Assembly (NCBI GenBank): GCA_023451735.1
Contig: JAEXYH010000093.1
Location: 186,001 to 250,000, forward strand
From: Pseudomonadota bacterium
GTDB lineage: Bacteria > Pseudomonadota > Alphaproteobacteria > Rhizobiales > Rhizobiaceae
DNA length: 64,000 nucleotides
Direction: 5' to 3'
Numbering within the stretch: position 1 is the first letter of the stretch; every line of letters begins with the position of its first letter. This document shows positions 34,068-43,968 of the stretch, piece after piece. A model generated the notes under the pieces. It ran no database searches and was not told where the DNA came from. It worked only from the letters and a program-made list of their open reading frames with translations. Position numbers and translations under genes: made by a program.

Positions 34068-34229
34068 GTTCTGCCCCGAGGTTGGCGTATGTTTAGAAAT
34101 ATTACGAACATTTCATCCGCCAGCCACCTGCAGTTAAGGTGACGACGCCTATATCTCTGTCATCCAACGACGCCGGAACACCCTAGACCGGCCAGATTGA
34201 GTGACGAAGAGAAGAAGGTAGCTTTCACC

Positions 34230-35801
34230 ATGAGCATTGGACGTCCCTCCCTCAAGACAGTGCTGAAGACCTCGACCGTTGCCGGCCTCGCTGCCGTCAT
34301 GCTGTCTACCGGCATCCCGGCGCAGGTCATGTCCTCCTTTGCCGCGCCGGTTGCCGTGACCGCGCCGCAGGCCCCGAGCTTTGCAGATGTCGTATCAGCC
34401 GTTTCGCCTGCTGTCGTTTCCGTCCGCGTCCAGTCCGACGCCCAGCCGGTCTCTGACGACAACAGCAATTTCTCCTTCAACTTCGGCGGCCGTGGTTTTG
34501 ACCAGCTGCCGGATGATCACCCGCTGAAACGTTTCTTCAAGGAGTTCGGCGGCCAGGGTGGTCCTGGTGGCCCCGGTGCCGGCCCGCGTGATCGCGATCG
34601 CGCCGACCGTGGTGGCCCGGGCGCAGGTCGTCCGCATCATCTGCGCCCGACCGCACAGGGCTCCGGCTTCTTCATCTCCGAAGACGGTTATGTCGTGACC
34701 AACAATCACGTCGTTTCCGATGGCCAGGCCTATACGGTTGTACTGAACGACGGTACCGAGCTCGACGCCAAGCTCGTCGGCAAGGATAGCCGTACCGACC
34801 TCGCCCTCCTGAAGGTCGAGGCTTCCAGCCGCAAGTTCACTTATGTCTCCTTTGCTGACGACAGCAAGGTTCGCGTGGGTGACTGGGTCGTGGCCGTCGG
34901 TAACCCGTTCGGTCTTGGCGGCACCGTGACCGCAGGCATCGTGTCTGCCCGTGGCCGTGATATCGGTTCCGGTCCCTACGACGATTACATCCAGGTGGAT
35001 GCGGCCGTGAACCGGGGCAACTCCGGCGGGCCGACCTTTGACCTTTCCGGTCAGGTCGTTGGTATCAACACGGCGATCTTCTCTCCGTCGGGCGGCAATG
35101 TCGGCATCGCCTTCGCAATCCCGGCTTCCACCGCCAAGGACGTCATCGCTGACCTGATGAAGGACGGCAAGGTCGAGCGCGGCTGGCTCGGTGTTCAGAT
35201 CCAGCCGGTAACGCAGGATATCGCGGATTCGCTCGGTCTGAAGGAAGCCTCCGGTGCACTCGTTGTCGCCCCGCAGGAAGGTTCTCCGGGTCAGAAGGCC
35301 GGTATCAAGCAGGGCGACATCGTCCAGGCGGTCAATGGCCAGCCGGTCAAGGATGCCCGTGATCTCGCCCGCCGCGTCGCAGCCTTTGCCCCGAACACCA
35401 AGGTCGATGTCGACCTGTGGCGTGACGGCAAGAAGCAGACCATTCCGGTGACGCTCGGCAACATGGCAAGCGATGAGGCGGCTTCTGCCGAAACCACGCA
35501 GCCGGATGATCCGGCACCCGCAAGCGAACAGGCGCTGGCAAGTCTCGGCATTACCGTTGCCCCGGCTGAAGATGGTTCCGGCCTTGCCGTGACCGATGTC
35601 GATCCGGACTCGGAAGCGGCTGCACGCGGTCTGAAGAACGGCGAGAAGATCCTCTCGGTCAACAACAAGAAGGTCGAATCCGCCACGGATGTCGGCAAGG
35701 TTCTCGAGCAGGCCAAGAAGGACGGACGCACTCGCGCCCTGTTCCAGGTCGAGGCCAATGGCACGAGCCGCTTCGTCGCTCTGCCGATCAACGAAGGCTG
35801 A
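34230..35801 (+). CDS. degP: Do-family periplasmic serine protease DegP
   Basis: 523 residues: signal peptide (about 1-39), a Gly/Arg/Asp-rich linker (108-133), the trypsin-like domain with His160 (TNNHVV), Asp190 (RTDLALL) and Ser265 (NRGNSGGP), and two PDZ domains (about 290-375 and 430-515). It degrades or refolds misfolded envelope proteins. ATG 34230 follows AGAGAAGAAGG; a TTG 11 codons upstream is less likely. A strong terminator follows. In rhizobia the gene lies between ccmH and a two-component pair, as here. Confidence 0.92.
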   Translation: MSIGRPSLKTVLKTSTVAGLAAVMLSTGIPAQVMSSFAAPVAVTAPQAPSFADVVSAVSPAVVSVRVQSDAQPVSDDNSNFSFNFGGRGFDQLPDDHPLKRFFKEFGGQGGPGGPGAGPRDRDRADRGGPGAGRPHHLRPTAQGSGFFISEDGYVVTNNHVVSDGQAYTVVLNDGTELDAKLVGKDSRTDLALLKVEASSRKFTYVSFADDSKVRVGDWVVAVGNPFGLGGTVTAGIVSARGRDIGSGPYDDYIQVDAAVNRGNSGGPTFDLSGQVVGINTAIFSPSGGNVGIAFAIPASTAKDVIADLMKDGKVERGWLGVQIQPVTQDIADSLGLKEASGALVVAPQEGSPGQKAGIKQGDIVQAVNGQPVKDARDLARRVAAFAPNTKVDVDLWRDGKKQTIPVTLGNMASDEAASAETTQPDDPAPASEQALASLGITVAPAEDGSGLAVTDVDPDSEAAARGLKNGEKILSVNNKKVESATDVGKVLEQAKKDGRTRALFQVEANGTSRFVALPINEG

Positions 35802-35824
35802 TGCCGGGCAAACCATCTGAGTGA

Positions 35825-35860
35825 CACTGCGGGGGTGGTACCTCCAGGCCCAACCGCAGT
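35825..35860 (+). other. Structured segment after degP
   Basis: ACTGCGG (35825-35831) pairs with CCGCAGT (35854-35860), and a smaller inverted repeat GGTGGTACCTCC lies inside. It is immediately before a second hairpin at 35875. It could be part of the degP 3' end, an operator for the downstream regulator, or an RNA element. Confidence 0.4.
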
Positions 35861-35874
35861 ATCCACCTCATCAA

Positions 35875-35908
35875 GGGGCGCCGCCGGAAACGTCGGCGCC
35901 CCTCTTGT
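35875..35908 (+). terminator. Intrinsic terminator between degP and the response regulator
   Basis: A 9-bp perfect stem (GGGGCGCCG / CGGCGCCCC, 35875-35883 and 35894-35902) followed by TCTTGT. It separates degP from the downstream regulator, which begins 20 bases after the stem. Confidence 0.65.
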
Positions 35909-35921
35909 AACGGAGACCATC

Positions 35922-36680
35922 ATGCAGACCCCGTCGTTTTCCTCGGCCAAGACAGAAGATTCCGATAGTGCAAATGTTTCCGCCGAGGCTATTGTCCCGC
36001 ACATGAAGATTCTGGTTATCGAAGACGATCTCGAGGCGGCAGCCTATATGACGAAGGCCTTTCGTGAGGCCGGCATTATCGTGGATCACGCCAGCGATGG
36101 TGAGAGCGGCCTGTTCATGGGCTCGGAGAATTCCTACGATGTGATGGTCATCGACCGCATGTTGCCGCGCCGCGACGGTCTGTCCGTCATCAGCGAATTG
36201 CGCAAGCGCGGCGTCAATGCGCCGGTGCTGATCCTGTCGGCGCTCGGCCAGGTGGATGACCGCGTGACCGGCCTGCGCGCCGGCGGCGACGACTATCTGC
36301 CGAAACCCTACGCCTTTTCAGAGCTTCTGGCGCGCGTCGAAGTGCTTGGCCGCCGCAAGGGCACGCCGGAGCAGGATATGGTCTATCGGGTCGGCGACCT
36401 CGAACTCGACCGGCTTTCCCACGAGGTGAAGCGGGCCGGCAAGGACATCCTGCTGCAGCCGCGCGAATTCCGCCTGCTCGAATATCTGATGAAGAATGCC
36501 GGTCAGGTCGTGACCCGTACCATGCTTCTGGAGAATGTCTGGGACTATCACTTCGATCCGCAGACAAACGTCATCGACGTGCATGTGTCGCGTCTGCGCT
36601 CGAAGATCGAGAAGGACTTCGACAAGCCTCTGTTGAAGACCATTCGCGGTGCCGGATACATGATCAAGGACGAGGGGTAA
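35922..36680 (+). CDS. OmpR-family response regulator
   Basis: 252 residues when started at ATG 35922 (CGGAG upstream): a 27-residue leader, then a receiver domain (MKILVIEDDLE; phospho-acceptor Asp78 in VMVIDRMLP; Lys128 in DDYLPKPY) and an OmpR winged helix (LQPREFRLLEYLMKNAGQ; HVSRLRSKI). A start at 36003 would give the more usual 225-residue form. It is coupled to the kinase gene (TAATG overlap). The signal is unknown; the degP neighbour hints at envelope stress. Confidence 0.87.
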   Translation: MQTPSFSSAKTEDSDSANVSAEAIVPHMKILVIEDDLEAAAYMTKAFREAGIIVDHASDGESGLFMGSENSYDVMVIDRMLPRRDGLSVISELRKRGVNAPVLILSALGQVDDRVTGLRAGGDDYLPKPYAFSELLARVEVLGRRKGTPEQDMVYRVGDLELDRLSHEVKRAGKDILLQPREFRLLEYLMKNAGQVVTRTMLLENVWDYHFDPQTNVIDVHVSRLRSKIEKDFDKPLLKTIRGAGYMIKDEG

Positions 36681-38104
36681 TGCTTTCCCGCATCGTCAAG
36701 CGAGCCCGCCTCATGTTCCGTTCGACGGCCGTGAGGCTCTCGGCGCTCTATATCCTCCTGTTTGCGATCTGCGCCGGATTTCTCGTCATCTATGTCACGG
36801 CGCTTTCGGAAAAGACGCTGGTGCAACAGACGCGCCAGACGATTACCGAGGAAGTGGCAGATATTCAGCGCGCCTATGAGCGTGGCGGCGTGAACCTTCT
36901 CCTGCGGATCATGGAGCGTCGTGCCCGCCAGCCGGGCGCCAATCTCTATGTGATCGCGGGACCGAATGGCGAGATGCTGGCCGGCAATGTCTCCTCCGTC
37001 CAGCCGGGTGTACTTGACCAGGAAGGCTGGACGAATATGCCTTTCTCCTACGAACCCTATGCTGAGATCGGCGGTTCGCGCAAACATCTCGCCATCGCCA
37101 ATGTACTGCGCGTCGATAACGGTTTGCGGGTTATGATCGGCCGTGATCTCGGTGATCCGAGCCGTTTCCGCTACATCGTGCGGCAGGCGCTGATGGTGGC
37201 GCTGGCGATCATGGGGCTTGGCGCGCTCGTAATCTGGTTCGGCATCGGCCGTAATGCGTTGAAGCGTATCGACCGCATGTCCGCCGCAAGTCAGAAGATC
37301 ATGGCGGGTGACCTGTCGCAGAGGCTTCCCGTCGGGCGTTCCGGCGATGAGTTTGACCGGCTGTCGGGATCGCTCAACGCCATGCTCGGCCGCATCGAGA
37401 AGCTGAACGAAGGGTTGCGGCAGGTCTCCGACAACATCGCCCATGACCTGAAGACGCCGCTGACGCGGCTGCGCAACAAGGCGGCCGATGCGCTGGCCGA
37501 GGACCGCGAGGAGGTGCGCAAGGTCGCTCTCGAGGGCATCATCGCCGAATCTGACCAGTTGATCCGCACCTTCAATGCATTGCTGATGATTTCCCGTGTC
37601 GAGGCGGGATCGATCGCCGCTGAAATGTCGAGTGTCGATCTGTCGGCCGTATCCGCCGATAGCGCCGAGCTTTACGAACCGGTAGCGGAAGAAGCCGGTA
37701 TTTCATTGCTGACCGAGTTGGACCCAGGCATCGCCGTCAATGGCAATCGCGAACTGATCGGCCAGGCGATCTTCAACCTTCTCGACAATGCGATCAAATA
37801 TGCCGCCGAGGCGCATGGCGAGCCGGCCATCCGCGTAAAGCTGGCATCCGAACGCGGCGAGGTCAGGCTTTCGGTCTGCGACAACGGTCCGGGCGTGCCG
37901 GCAGACAAACGTGGCGAGGTGACCAAGCGCTTCTTCCGGCTCGACGCCAGCCGTTCCAAGCCGGGAACGGGTCTCGGCCTGTCGCTGGTCGAAGCGGTGA
38001 TGGAACTTCATGGCGGAAAGCTGGAGCTCTCCGCCACCGACGAAGCGAACACGGATGCGCCGGGATTGACGGTGACGATGGTATTTCCGGTGGTGAAGGC
38101 CTGA
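36680..38104 (+). CDS. HAMP sensor histidine kinase, partner of the preceding regulator
   Basis: 474 residues: membrane helix at about 20-42, periplasmic sensor to about 170, second helix (MVALAIMGLGALVIWFGIG), HAMP, HisKA with the phospho-accepting His in SDNIAHDLKTPLTRL, and the ATPase domain (NLLDNAIKYA, DNGPGVPADKRG, GTGLGLSLV). All kinase boxes are intact. Together with the response regulator it forms a complete two-component system. It is followed by a repeat and then glnE. Confidence 0.88.
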   Translation: MLSRIVKRARLMFRSTAVRLSALYILLFAICAGFLVIYVTALSEKTLVQQTRQTITEEVADIQRAYERGGVNLLLRIMERRARQPGANLYVIAGPNGEMLAGNVSSVQPGVLDQEGWTNMPFSYEPYAEIGGSRKHLAIANVLRVDNGLRVMIGRDLGDPSRFRYIVRQALMVALAIMGLGALVIWFGIGRNALKRIDRMSAASQKIMAGDLSQRLPVGRSGDEFDRLSGSLNAMLGRIEKLNEGLRQVSDNIAHDLKTPLTRLRNKAADALAEDREEVRKVALEGIIAESDQLIRTFNALLMISRVEAGSIAAEMSSVDLSAVSADSAELYEPVAEEAGISLLTELDPGIAVNGNRELIGQAIFNLLDNAIKYAAEAHGEPAIRVKLASERGEVRLSVCDNGPGVPADKRGEVTKRFFRLDASRSKPGTGLGLSLVEAVMELHGGKLELSATDEANTDAPGLTVTMVFPVVKA

Positions 38105-38207
38105 ACTATCCTGTGCCAAGAAAATCTATGGCGTATATTCTCTAACACCTTGATTTCGTAAGGTTTCCTACTAAAGGAAAAGCAGGCTTGCGGCAATGTC
38201 GACCTTA

Positions 38208-38279
38208 TCTCTCCCCTTGTGGGAGAGAAAGCAATTTCAATGCTTGGCGAAGCTAAGTATTAGAAATTGCAAGTGAGGA
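38208..38279. repeat. Dispersed palindromic repeat before glnE
   Basis: A 72-base element starting TCTCTCCCCTTGTGG and ending AGAAATTGCAAGTGAGG. GCAATTTC and GAAATTGC form the stem ends, and CTT...AAG pairs inside. The same element occurs near 49711-49785, so this is a repeat family in the window. Confidence 0.75.
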
Positions 38280-38304
38280 CCGGTACCTGGAGGGGAGGAA
38301 CATC

Positions 38305-41283
38305 ATGGAAGGTGAAAGGCGGCTCGACGCGGTGGCGGAAAACGTCATCCGGCCCCTGAACCAGGCGGAGGCCAAAGCTGCCCTGTCGGTTCTCAAGGAT
38401 GTCGGCAAGTCCGAACCGGCCGTGAGTGAGGTCATCAAGGGTGAGGGCGCCCTCAAGGATTTCCTCATCGCCGCTTTTTCGCTCTCTCCCTATCTCCGTG
38501 ACGCGGCCAGCGTCACGCCAAAACTCGTTGCCGATGCGATCGGCCGACCGGTCGAGCCTGTTTTATCCTCCCTGATCGAGAAGGCACGCAACGCCTGGCG
38601 GCCGGCAGAGGGAAAAATACCTTCAGAGGGCGAGGTGATGACCGCTTTGCGATCAGCCAAGCGCGCCTTCAGCTTCATTCTGGCACTGGCCGATCTCGCC
38701 CGCATATTCACGGCGAAAGAGACGACGCGCTGGCTGAGCGAGTTTGCCGAAGTTTCGGTAGCGTCGGCGATCGATCATCTCCTGCTTGCGACCCATGAGA
38801 GCGGCAAACTGAAGCTGGTCGATACTGTCGAGCCGAGCTGTGGATCGGGACTGATCGTACTCGGCATGGGCAAGCTCGGTGGGCGCGAACTCAATTACTC
38901 CTCCGATATCGATATCGTCGTTTTCTTCGATCCGGAGGTGGGAATCCTCGCCGACCCGATGGATGCATCCGAAATCTATGGCCGGATGATGCGCCGGCTG
39001 ATCCGCATCCTGCAGGACCGAACGGCCGATGGTTACGTCTTCCGCACCGATCTGAGGCTGCGGCCTGACCCAGGCTCTACGCCGCTTGCCGTCTCCATGG
39101 ATGCGGCGCTGATCTATTACGAGGGCAGGGGACAGAACTGGGAACGCGCGGCCTATATCAAGGCGCGTCCGGTGGCCGGAGACATCGCGGCCGGTGATAA
39201 CTTTCTCAAGCTTCTGACGCCATTCGTCTTCCGCAAATATCTCGATTACGCGGCGATCGCCGACATCCATTCGATCAAGCGGCAGATCCATGTCCACAAG
39301 GGTCATGGCGCGATCGCGGTAAAGGGCCATGACGTCAAGCTTGGCCGAGGCGGCATCCGCGAGATCGAATTTTTTGCCCAGACGCAGCAGCTGATTGCTG
39401 GCGGTCGCATGCCGGCCCTCAGGACGCGCGAAACCGAACCGGCGCTGCATGCACTGGCCGAGGCGAAATGGATCAAGCCGGAGATCGCCACGGCGCTGAC
39501 CGAAGCCTACTGGTTCCTGCGCGATGTCGAGCACCGTATCCAGATGGTGCATGACGAACAGACGCACCGTCTGCCGGAAAGCAATGCGGAACTGAAGCGC
39601 ATCGCCTTCATGCTGGGGTTTGAAGATGCCGCGAGCTTTTCTTCAAGGCTGGAGAATATCCTGAAAACTGTCGAGAGGCGTTATTCGCGGCTTTTCGAGC
39701 AAGAGGAAGGGCTGTCTGGGGGGGACGGCAATCTCGTTTTCACCGGGCAGAAGGACGACCCCGATACGCTGAAGACATTGGCGGAACTCGGCTTTGAGCG
39801 GCCCGCCGATATGTCTCGAATGATCCGTACCTGGCATTCCGGCCGGTACCGCGCGACGCAATCGGTGGAGGCCCGCGAGAGGCTGACCGAGATGATGCCG
39901 GCGCTGCTCAAGGCTTTCGGCGAAAGCCGGCGTGCCGACGAGGCGCTGTTGCGCTTCGACAGCTTTCTGAAGGCGCTGCCGGCCGGCATCCAGCTCTTTT
40001 CGCTGATCGGCAAAAACCCGCCGCTTCTCTTCCTTATCGTCACCATCATGGCGTCCGCGCCGCGTCTGGCCGATATCATCGCCTCAAAACCGCATGTGTT
40101 TGATGGCATGCTGGATCCCGGCCTGATGTCGGAAGTGCCGACGCGGGACTATCTGTCGAAGCGGTTGGATACGTTCCTCTCCGGTTCGCGCCACTATGAG
40201 GACAGGCTCGACCGGCTGCGCATCTTTGCCGCTGAACAGCGTTTCCTGATCGGCATAAGGCTGCTGACTGCAGCAATCTCCGGCGACGATGCCGGCCGCG
40301 CCTTTACCCACCTCGCCGACCTGTTGATCGATGCGGCGCTGGCGGCGGTGAAGGGTGAGATAGAGGCGGCGCATGGTACCTATCCGGGCGGCCGGGTGGC
40401 GGTCATGGGCATGGGCAAGCTCGGCTCCTACGAACTGACGGCCGGCTCGGATGTCGATCTCATCCTGCTTTACGACTATGACAGCGAAGCCTTCGAGAGC
40501 GTCGGCCCGAAGCCGCTTGATGCCCAGCGTTACTTTACCCGCCTGACTCAGAGATTGATCGCGGCGCTTTCCGCGCCGATGGCCGAAGGCGTGATCTTCG
40601 AGGTGGACCTGCGCCTGCGGCCCTCCGGCAACAAGGGGCCGGTGGCATCCCGCATCACCGCCTTTGCCAAATATCAGCGCGAGGAAGCCTGGACCTGGGA
40701 GCATATGGCTCTCACCCGCGCCCGCATCGTCTGCGGTGACGAAAGCCTCGGCGGCGAGGCGGAGGCGATCATCCGCGAGGTTCTTTCAGCCAAGACTGAC
40801 GCCAAGAAAATCACCGGCGACGTGGCCGAGATGCGGGAACTGATCGAACAGGAAAAGCCGCCGCGCGATATCTGGGACTTCAAACTCATCCCGGGCGGAT
40901 TGATAGACATCGAGTTCATCGCCCAATATCTGCGGTTGGTGGCACCGATACGGGCAAAGAGCAAGGATCTGCGGGTCGACACTTACGGCCTGTCGACAGC
41001 TGAAGCACTGAAAGTGCTCGGTGACGGTCTGCCGGAACGGGCCGACCTCGATACCTGCCTCGAAGCGCTGCGCCTGTTCACCGAACTCTCGCAAATCATC
41101 CGGCTCTGCGTCGATGGTCCGTTCGATGCCGAGGACGCACCCGCTGGCCTCGTTGAGCGGATCTGCCGTGCGGGAGACTGCCCGGATCTCGGCACGCTGC
41201 AGGGGGAAGTGAAGAGGCTGTCGGCGGAAGTGAGAAAGGTTTTCCGAAAGGCCTTTGATGTCACGCTTGCTAGCGCTGATTAG
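38305..41283 (+). CDS. glnE: Bifunctional glutamine synthetase adenylyltransferase/deadenylase
   Basis: 992 residues, full length for GlnE, with two nucleotidyltransferase domains. The N-terminal deadenylase has GMGKLGGRELNYSSDIDI near residue 190; the C-terminal adenylyltransferase has GMGKLGSYELTAGSDVDL near 705. Both aspartate pairs are present, so both activities should be kept. It switches glutamine synthetase activity in response to PII under nitrogen control. AGGGGAGGAACATC precedes the start. A small membrane gene overlaps its end. Confidence 0.95.
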   Translation: MEGERRLDAVAENVIRPLNQAEAKAALSVLKDVGKSEPAVSEVIKGEGALKDFLIAAFSLSPYLRDAASVTPKLVADAIGRPVEPVLSSLIEKARNAWRPAEGKIPSEGEVMTALRSAKRAFSFILALADLARIFTAKETTRWLSEFAEVSVASAIDHLLLATHESGKLKLVDTVEPSCGSGLIVLGMGKLGGRELNYSSDIDIVVFFDPEVGILADPMDASEIYGRMMRRLIRILQDRTADGYVFRTDLRLRPDPGSTPLAVSMDAALIYYEGRGQNWERAAYIKARPVAGDIAAGDNFLKLLTPFVFRKYLDYAAIADIHSIKRQIHVHKGHGAIAVKGHDVKLGRGGIREIEFFAQTQQLIAGGRMPALRTRETEPALHALAEAKWIKPEIATALTEAYWFLRDVEHRIQMVHDEQTHRLPESNAELKRIAFMLGFEDAASFSSRLENILKTVERRYSRLFEQEEGLSGGDGNLVFTGQKDDPDTLKTLAELGFERPADMSRMIRTWHSGRYRATQSVEARERLTEMMPALLKAFGESRRADEALLRFDSFLKALPAGIQLFSLIGKNPPLLFLIVTIMASAPRLADIIASKPHVFDGMLDPGLMSEVPTRDYLSKRLDTFLSGSRHYEDRLDRLRIFAAEQRFLIGIRLLTAAISGDDAGRAFTHLADLLIDAALAAVKGEIEAAHGTYPGGRVAVMGMGKLGSYELTAGSDVDLILLYDYDSEAFESVGPKPLDAQRYFTRLTQRLIAALSAPMAEGVIFEVDLRLRPSGNKGPVASRITAFAKYQREEAWTWEHMALTRARIVCGDESLGGEAEAIIREVLSAKTDAKKITGDVAEMRELIEQEKPPRDIWDFKLIPGGLIDIEFIAQYLRLVAPIRAKSKDLRVDTYGLSTAEALKVLGDGLPERADLDTCLEALRLFTELSQIIRLCVDGPFDAEDAPAGLVERICRAGDCPDLGTLQGEVKRLSAEVRKVFRKAFDVTLASAD

Positions 41284-41494
41284 TGCGGCCGGCGGTCTGG
41301 CTTTCTGGACGCTCTTCGGTGTGGTCTCGGAAGCAAGCTTGTCTTCATTGCAAAATCAGTGCCCCGGCGGAAGTGACTGCGAGGATGCCCGGTTTGCCTT
41401 CATGCTGGCAATCACGGCAGCTTGTCTCGGCCTGCTCCTGTCGATCCCGGTGATACGGATATGGGTGAAGCGGAAGAACAGACCGGAAAGCTAG
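41258..41494 (+). CDS. Small membrane protein overlapping glnE (78 aa)
   Basis: ATG 41258 lies inside the end of glnE (26-base overlap). Two hydrophobic helices (LLALISAAGGLAFWTLFGVV; AFMLAITAACLGLLLSIPVIRIW) are separated by a short loop with two cysteines (QCPGGSDCED), and the tail is basic. Function unknown. The overlap fits translational coupling, and the reading frame is membrane-like throughout. Confidence 0.6.
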   Translation: MSRLLALISAAGGLAFWTLFGVVSEASLSSLQNQCPGGSDCEDARFAFMLAITAACLGLLLSIPVIRIWVKRKNRPES

Positions 41495-41518
41495 TGCTTG
41501 TATCGATCCGCCGAACCT

Positions 41519-43864
41519 TCATGCTGCCCGCTTGCGTTGCTCGACAAAAGGCCGGTCGGGAATGATCAGCGATACGGCAGTGCCCTTGCCCATCTTTGAA
41601 CGGATGCGCATCTTGCCGCCGTGGAGCGCCACCAGCGAACGGGAGATGGCAAGCCCGAGGCCTGACCCGCCCTTGCTCTTGGCATACTGGCTCTGAACCT
41701 GTTCGAAGGGCTGGCCGATCTTGGGCAGCGCATCCTTCGGGATGCCGATGCCGCTGTCGGCGATGGTCAGCATCAGGCCCTTGTCCAGCCTGCGGGCGCG
41801 CAGCTCTATCCTGCCGCCTTCGTCGGTGAACTTCACAGCATTGGACAAAAGATTGAGCATCACCTGCTTCAGCGCCCGCCGGTCGCCGATCATGTCGAGC
41901 GCCTCGGGCAATTGCTGGTGGATCGCGATATGCTTGTCTTGGGCGGCGATCGAGGTCAGGCGCAGGCTTTCTTCGATCAGGGGCACGAGATTGATATTTT
42001 CCGACTGGATGCGCATGTGCCCGGCCTCGATCTTCGACATGTCGAGAATGTCGTTGATGACGTTGAGGAGGTGCTTGCCGCTGTCGTGAATATCCTTGGA
42101 ATATTCGCCGTATTTCGGTGAGCCGAGCGGGCCGAACATGCCGTTCATCAGGATTTCGGAGAAACCGAGAATGGCGTTGAGCGGCGTGCGAAGTTCATGG
42201 CTCATATTGGCGAGGAATTCCGACTTCGCCTGGTTGGCAGCTTCGGCGCGTTCCTTTTCCGCCTGATAGGCGGAGTTGGCAACGGAAAGCTCGGTCTTCT
42301 GCTTTTCCAGCGTCTTCTGCGATGCGGAGAGATCACCGATCGTCGCCATCAGGCGACGCTCGCTGTGGCGCAGGCGATCCTGGTGGCGTTTCAGGAGCGT
42401 GATGTCGGTGCCTACCGAAACCGTGCCGCCATCACGGGTACGGCGTTCGTTGATCTGCAGCCAGCGCTCGTCGGCCAGTTGCACTTCCGTCGTGCGGGAA
42501 AAACCGCTGCCGTCGGCATCGGCGACGCGACGCTCGATCACCGGCCGAGCCGCTGCGGAATTGACCGTTGCACGCTCGGTGCCGGGCACCAGCACGTTAT
42601 CCGGAAGTCCATAGGCCTGCTGGAAATGGGTATTGCACATGACGAGGCGATCGTTCTTGTCCCACAGCACGAAGGCTTCGGACGTGCATTCGATGGCGTC
42701 GGCAAGCCGTTGGTCGGCCTCGGCATAGCGCTGCGCCAGGCGGTGCTGTTCGGTGACGTCCATGGCGATGCCGATCACATGGATACGGCCAGAGGAATTG
42801 CGGATCACCTGCGCTCTGGCGCGCATCCAGACATAGTGTCCTGCCGCATGACGCATGCGGAACACCTGATCGACCTGCTTGGCATTGCCACGGCCGATGG
42901 CGCGGGCCAGTGCATAGATATTGCCGTCGGACGGATGCATCATCCGTGCTGCATCGGAAAACGAGATGACGCTGCCGGCCGGCGGTAGGCCGAGCATTTC
43001 GTACATCGAGCCAGACCAGAAAAGCCGGCGGTTGGCGATATCGAAATCCCACAATCCGCAGCGCCCGCGAGACAGGGCAGCCTCGATCCGCAAGTTCGAT
43101 TCCGCAAAGATTTCGTCGGCGTCGCGTGCGCGCTTCACCTGTGTGTAATAGGCATAGAGAATGACCAGCAGGATGGCGGAAATGCCGGTGAAAAGCGTGA
43201 CGTTGAGAGAAATCTCGCCGCGCAGGAAACGGTTCGTCGTGTCGAGCGAATGCGCCGATACGATCAGCGCGCCGTCATTGCCGATCGGCTGGATCGCGGC
43301 ATAATGCGGCATGTCGCCAAGATAGGTCTCGATCACGCCGCCGAAACGACGCAGCGTCGCGGTTTCAGGCAGAAGCGAGGCGAGGCGGCGCCCTACATAA
43401 GCCGAAGAGATGCCCTTCGAACCACCGAAAACGACGCCGGACTTGTCGATGAACAGGGTGAAGGAACCGTGCGGCTGCGGATCCGACGAAAGATAGGATG
43501 AAAGTCGCGCCTCGGCTGCGGCCCTGTTGGCGGAACTGAACAGCGTTTCCTGGCCGGCGAACACCGCCTTGGCGGTCGCCGCCATCAAGGTGGTCGACTG
43601 CCGCGCCGCATCTTCCATGCGGCTGTTTTCGCCCATGATGCCGAGGACCCTTGACGCAGCCACGACCATAAGGAACGCGAGGATGAGGAGAGGGATGGAT
43701 CGCTTGAGCACCAGTTCCACTCGGGGCGTCTGGCGCGCGATCGGCTTGACCGCGAAATTGCTGTCGTTCGCCAGTGCCTTGTGCAGGCCCGAAACCTTCG
43801 GAAATTTTAGGCGCAGCCGAGCGCCGGCCGCGGTTGCCCGCTGCGCGTCCGATATCGTGTTCAT
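41519..43864 (-). CDS. pleC: PAS-containing sensor histidine kinase, PleC-like
   Basis: 781 residues: membrane helix at about 56-72, a periplasmic domain of about 150 residues, a second helix (TGISAILLVILYAYY), PAS domains at about 260-500, then HisKA with FLANMSHELRTPLNAILGFSE and the PleC/DivJ-family stretch FGPLGSPKYGEYSKDIHDSGKHLL, and the ATPase domain (NLLSNAVKFTDEGG, GGSGLGLAISRS). PleC acts as kinase/phosphatase of DivK in the alphaproteobacterial cell cycle. The gene lies between glnE and pepN; I recall pleC beside glnE in S. meliloti. DivJ or PdhS-type function is the alternative. Confidence 0.72.
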   Translation of the reverse strand: MNTISDAQRATAAGARLRLKFPKVSGLHKALANDSNFAVKPIARQTPRVELVLKRSIPLLILAFLMVVAASRVLGIMGENSRMEDAARQSTTLMAATAKAVFAGQETLFSSANRAAAEARLSSYLSSDPQPHGSFTLFIDKSGVVFGGSKGISSAYVGRRLASLLPETATLRRFGGVIETYLGDMPHYAAIQPIGNDGALIVSAHSLDTTNRFLRGEISLNVTLFTGISAILLVILYAYYTQVKRARDADEIFAESNLRIEAALSRGRCGLWDFDIANRRLFWSGSMYEMLGLPPAGSVISFSDAARMMHPSDGNIYALARAIGRGNAKQVDQVFRMRHAAGHYVWMRARAQVIRNSSGRIHVIGIAMDVTEQHRLAQRYAEADQRLADAIECTSEAFVLWDKNDRLVMCNTHFQQAYGLPDNVLVPGTERATVNSAAARPVIERRVADADGSGFSRTTEVQLADERWLQINERRTRDGGTVSVGTDITLLKRHQDRLRHSERRLMATIGDLSASQKTLEKQKTELSVANSAYQAEKERAEAANQAKSEFLANMSHELRTPLNAILGFSEILMNGMFGPLGSPKYGEYSKDIHDSGKHLLNVINDILDMSKIEAGHMRIQSENINLVPLIEESLRLTSIAAQDKHIAIHQQLPEALDMIGDRRALKQVMLNLLSNAVKFTDEGGRIELRARRLDKGLMLTIADSGIGIPKDALPKIGQPFEQVQSQYAKSKGGSGLGLAISRSLVALHGGKMRIRSKMGKGTAVSLIIPDRPFVEQRKRAA

Positions 43865-43960
43865 CTGGTCCCTCGTGATGATCCGGAACGCCGCCCGCCC
43901 GAATCTACCCTAATGAATCATAGAGTGATTCTTCGTGTCCAGAGGGTTGGTAATATTTCG

Positions 43961-43968
43961 TTAACCAT
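43961..43968. promoter_or_regulatory. CtrA-like half-site upstream of pleC-like gene
   Basis: TTAACCAT, the 8-base core of the alphaproteobacterial CtrA box, lies 97 bases upstream of the kinase start at 43864. CtrA regulation of a cell-cycle kinase gene is plausible. A single half-site is weak evidence. Confidence 0.4.
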
